From positions 1,118,501 to 1,182,500 of the forward strand of contig OY727094.1 of NCBI GenBank assembly GCA_963402885.1: a stretch of 64,000 nt of DNA. Direction: 5' to 3'. The first letter of the stretch is position 1. The number at the start of each line of letters is the position of its first letter. The stretch comes from Antedon bifida (taxonomy: Eukaryota > Echinodermata > Crinoidea > Comatulida > Antedonidae). Shown one piece after another: positions 61,801-64,000 of this stretch. A program made the position numbers and the translations under genes. A model generated the notes under the pieces. It saw only the letters and a list, made by a program, of their open reading frames with translations. It did not search any database and was not told the DNA's origin.

Positions 61801-63937
61801 TGGAGTCGATGCCTTTGGACTTCATGTGTACGAAGCAGAGAACAGGTTCCGTCCACAAATCTCTTTTCCCTGGAGTGAAATCGGGGATATCTCATACAGA
61901 GATAAAAAAGTAAATGTTTCTATCATGTACATATATTTTGAAGTACTGTTTAGTCCAGTTCAGTACTCTTTTGTCCAAACTGGACTTATACTTAATGGCT
62001 GACAGTCTTAAGCTCTGTCTACACTATCAACTTTATGTGACAAAAATGTGATGTGCCCATATATAGACATGATGATGTCATATCACTACCATTTTTGTCA
62101 AACTAGTTTGAGAGTGTAGACAGAATTAGATAGAGAAATGAAAAAATGTTAAAATGTTGATTTAAAAATATATTTTTGATTTGTTTTAAATAATAATATT
62201 CCACTTTTTTTTAGTTTACTATAAAACCAATTGATAAGAAGTCGTCGGATTTCAGCTTCATTTCACCAAAAAGTAGAAGAAATAAATTGGCAAGTATTCT
62301 GGTTTTTTAAATACAATAATTTATCAGCAAAATAAATTCCCTAATGAATATTATTTGAATATATACACTATAAAAATAAATAATAACAAATAGAACATAA
62401 AGTAATATGATTTAACATAAATAATGGTCAGTAATGGATTGTACAAGTATGATATATGTTTTAAAAATAGAAATAATTACTAAAGAGGATACAAAAACAG
62501 AATATTACGAAAAAAAAGTAGAAGATGTATAAACAATTATGACATTTAATGAATAAAGGTGGTGGTTAACCACGAAAGATAAAAATAAATAATAATAAAT
62601 ATGTTTTTTTATTTTTATAGATTTTAGATTTATGCGTAGGAAATCATGAACTGTTTATGTTACGTAGGAAAACAGATTCAATGGAAGTGCAACAAATGAA
62701 GACACAAGCAAAAGAAGAAAAAGCCAAACGACAGGTTTGTTTGAGTCAAGTCTAAAGCTCTTTCTACACTATCAAACTTTATGTGACAACAAAATGTGAT
62801 GTGCCCATATATGGACACGATGATATCATATCACTACCATATTTGGGCATATCACACTTTGTTTCTCAAACTAGTTTGATAGTGTTGACATTTTTTAAAG
62901 CATGTCAGATTTGCTGTTTTGTGTCACCCTCATAAAAAATAAATGGTGCTGTTGATTCTATGGCAGCATTAGTGCTCCACTTAATGTCAAAACTAGGTAA
63001 TAATCTCATTCCTGGTATACCTGATCTAATTCCCCTGTCAAATTTTTCCCTGCCTTATTTAATGTATTTTGCTGTTAACTTGTTTTTGTCTGCACCAGAA
63101 GGAGAGTACTCGCATAGTGACTTGTCACTTTTCTACAATCCGCCAGACTGGTGTTAGTTTTCTTGTGTTTGTATTTTTTTATTGCATTATATGTTTTATA
63201 TGTCTTCTGGAAAATAAATGAATTGAATTGAATTGAATGTAGTTGATCATTTTGCTGACAGTTTTTTGTTCTCGTATAATAGATTGAGAGGAACAAATTA
63301 GCGAGAGAAAGGCAGCTGCGAGAACTTGCTGAGAAAGAGAAGGAAGACTTACAGCAGCAATTGCAGGCTTTCCAAGAAGAAGCACTCAATGCTAAAGATG
63401 CATTGGTATGTTTACATTATTTTTTCTGTTTCAATCACAACAACTCACCAATTAAAGGATGAATAACAGAGTTTTAGTTTTTACCCATTTGCCACTAGAG
63501 CACTGACTGAAGTGGCTTTTTCATCATGGCTTTTGCCCTTTTTTCTGTTTTGTGTTTTGTTGTTGTAGTCTCAGAGCAACACAATTTTCTATGTATTTTA
63601 ATTTATGCAAATTATATAATAATATAAATGTACTTAAATTATTAACAGAACCCTGGCACTAGGTCAGATTGGAAGGCAAGCGTTTTAGCCACTAGAAAGT
63701 CAGGCTATCTGACTGTTGGCCTGACCTGACTTGTTGATTTTTCAGTTGCCTGCTAGATTAGTTATTGGTTCAACTCTTTCAAATGATTTGTAATGCTTTG
63801 TTTAGATGCGGTCTGAAGAAGCAGCTGATCTATTAAGTGAAAAGGCTAGAGTGGCTGAAGAGGAGGCTAGACTTCTATCCCAGAAGGCATCACAGGCGCA
63901 GCAAGAAATCCAAAGAATAAACATGCAAGTCATTCAG
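55841..63937 (+). CDS. NF2: Merlin (NF2) FERM-domain protein, first ten coding exons
   Basis: Coding exons in the window: 55841-55921, 56237-56365, 59823-60029, 60340-60491, 60820-60895, 61775-61909, 62215-62289, 62621-62734, 63283-63405, 63806-63937. They encode 408 residues and the gene runs off the right edge. The FERM domain spans about residues 12-305: [82 protein letters not shown]. The coiled-coil helical domain follows ([32 protein letters not shown]). The MEYLK.AQDL.MYGVNYF and LMRSEE.ADLL motifs fit merlin better than ezrin/radixin/moesin. Merlin links membrane proteins to cortical actin and acts upstream of Hippo signalling. The regulatory C-terminus, with the PAK site in vertebrates, lies outside. 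The exon ending at 62289 uses a GC donor. Confidence 0.95.
56447..58087 (+). mobile_element. Helitron-like non-autonomous element, copy 2 (NF2 intron 2)
   Basis: The 5' part has a perfect 10-bp hairpin, GTTATCCGCT with AGCGGATAAC (56447-56472), and a second imperfect GGTTATCC hairpin near 56504-56533. The 3' end has GCGGATAAC (58046-58054), hairpin AACTCGTC-AAAGT-GACGAGTT (58058-58078), then CTAG (58084-58087) and T. The interior lacks ORFs and shares GTCATCGTATGGCCACACGA with copies 1 and 3. Confidence 0.6.
57432..57455. repeat. (AT)n microsatellite
   Basis: Run of alternating AT inside the Helitron-like element. Confidence 0.85.
58120..59623 (+). mobile_element. Helitron-like non-autonomous element, copy 3, in tandem with copy 2
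   Basis: It follows copy 2 almost directly and matches it from about 58220 onward (GAATTTCAATG, AAGTTACGCGCGCACGCGCA, GGCCACACGAATGTAAAATA). It ends with GCGGATAAC (59583-59591), hairpin AACTCGTC-AAAGT-GACGAGTT (59593-59613), CTAG (59620-59623) and T. The 5' hairpin is missing, so the 5' end is truncated or replaced. Tandem copies are common among Helitron derivatives. Confidence 0.6.
60498..60521. repeat. ACAT microsatellite
   Basis: Short run of CATA/ACAT tetramers in an NF2 intron. Confidence 0.6.
61580..61770 (-). repeat. Dispersed repeat related to 34921-35060
   Basis: The reverse complement contains GGCTGTTTTACTTTATCGTT and TTTTGATTTAGCT, shared with about 12065-12170 and 34975-35055. 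In the NF2 intron just before the exon at 61775. Confidence 0.5.
62010..62125. mobile_element. TA-flanked MITE, copy 11
   Basis: Left end AAGCTCTGTCTACACTATCA; right end eroded (TTTGAGAGTGTAGACAGAATTA), with an internal deletion of the GGGCACATCA block. Confidence 0.75.
62755..62890. mobile_element. TA-flanked MITE, copy 12
   Basis: Left end AAGCTCTTTCTACACTATCA directly after the NF2 exon ending at 62734; right end TTTGATAGTGTTGACA, truncated. Confidence 0.8.
62940..63238 (+). mobile_element. Truncated LINE 3' end
   Basis: A short open stretch ends ...NPPDWC at a TAG (63155-63157). A tail follows, GTATTTTTTTATTGCATTAT, then AAATAAATGAATTGAATTGA. It resembles the 3' UTR and TTGAA tail of the element at 1-757, so it is a 5'-truncated copy of the same or a related LINE. 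It sits just before the NF2 exon at 63283. Confidence 0.6.
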
Positions 63938-64000
63938 GTACTAATCTGTTAATGCTAGAACAACCGTTCTACAAATTCTCCTAATTTTTGTGTCCGATAC

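Overview
This is an AT-rich stretch of an intron-rich animal nuclear genome. No bacterial, organellar or viral genes were recognised. Splice junctions are regular GT-AG, the proteins align closely with vertebrate orthologues, and the repeats (tRNA-derived SINEs ending in a GCGCTATATAAATCC-type tail, LINEs with (TTGAA)n tails, short TA- and TTAA-flanked MITEs) look like those of a marine invertebrate deuterostome. An echinoderm is my best guess, but the species cannot be fixed from the sequence alone.

Layout. (1) 1-757: 3' end of a CR1/L2-like LINE. (2) 929-1324, minus: first exon of a secreted PAN/apple-type protein. (3) 2144-5515, plus: last three coding exons of an SLC5 (SGLT-like) sodium/solute cotransporter. 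(4) 5516-13785: about 8 kb without recognisable genes, rich in small repeats. (5) 13786-38575, plus: a complete LIM-domain kinase gene (LIMK), 15 coding exons, 628 aa. (6) about 40685-46606: a very homogeneous 30-bp satellite of about 198 units lying between two convergent genes. (7) 46833-49909, minus: a complete RPUSD4-type mitochondrial pseudouridine synthase, 9 coding exons, 442 aa. (8) 50311-54935, plus: complete DRG1 GTPase, 11 coding exons, 366 aa, head-to-head with RPUSD4 across 401 bp. (9) 55841 to past the window edge, plus: NF2/merlin, first ten coding exons (408 aa), with Helitron-like repeats in its second intron.

Gene context. SLC5, LIMK, DRG1 and NF2 all have human counterparts in 22q12 (SLC5A1/SLC5A4, LIMK2, DRG1, NF2), so the window appears to preserve an ancient linkage group. 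LIMK and merlin both belong to Rho/Rac-PAK cytoskeletal signalling. RPUSD4 acts on mitochondrial rRNA and DRG1 on translation.

Most notable non-genic structures. The satellite varies at one base only, and the order of the two variants repeats as 1.77-1.80 kb higher-order blocks. A tandemly duplicated RPUSD4 intron contains an adjoining 3' and 5' splice site (a recursive-splice-like site). Three Helitron-like 3' ends carry compensating hairpin changes, and the element ends match each other. A TA-flanked MITE is present in twelve copies. All exon boundaries were read by eye from splice signals and homology; no database search was run.
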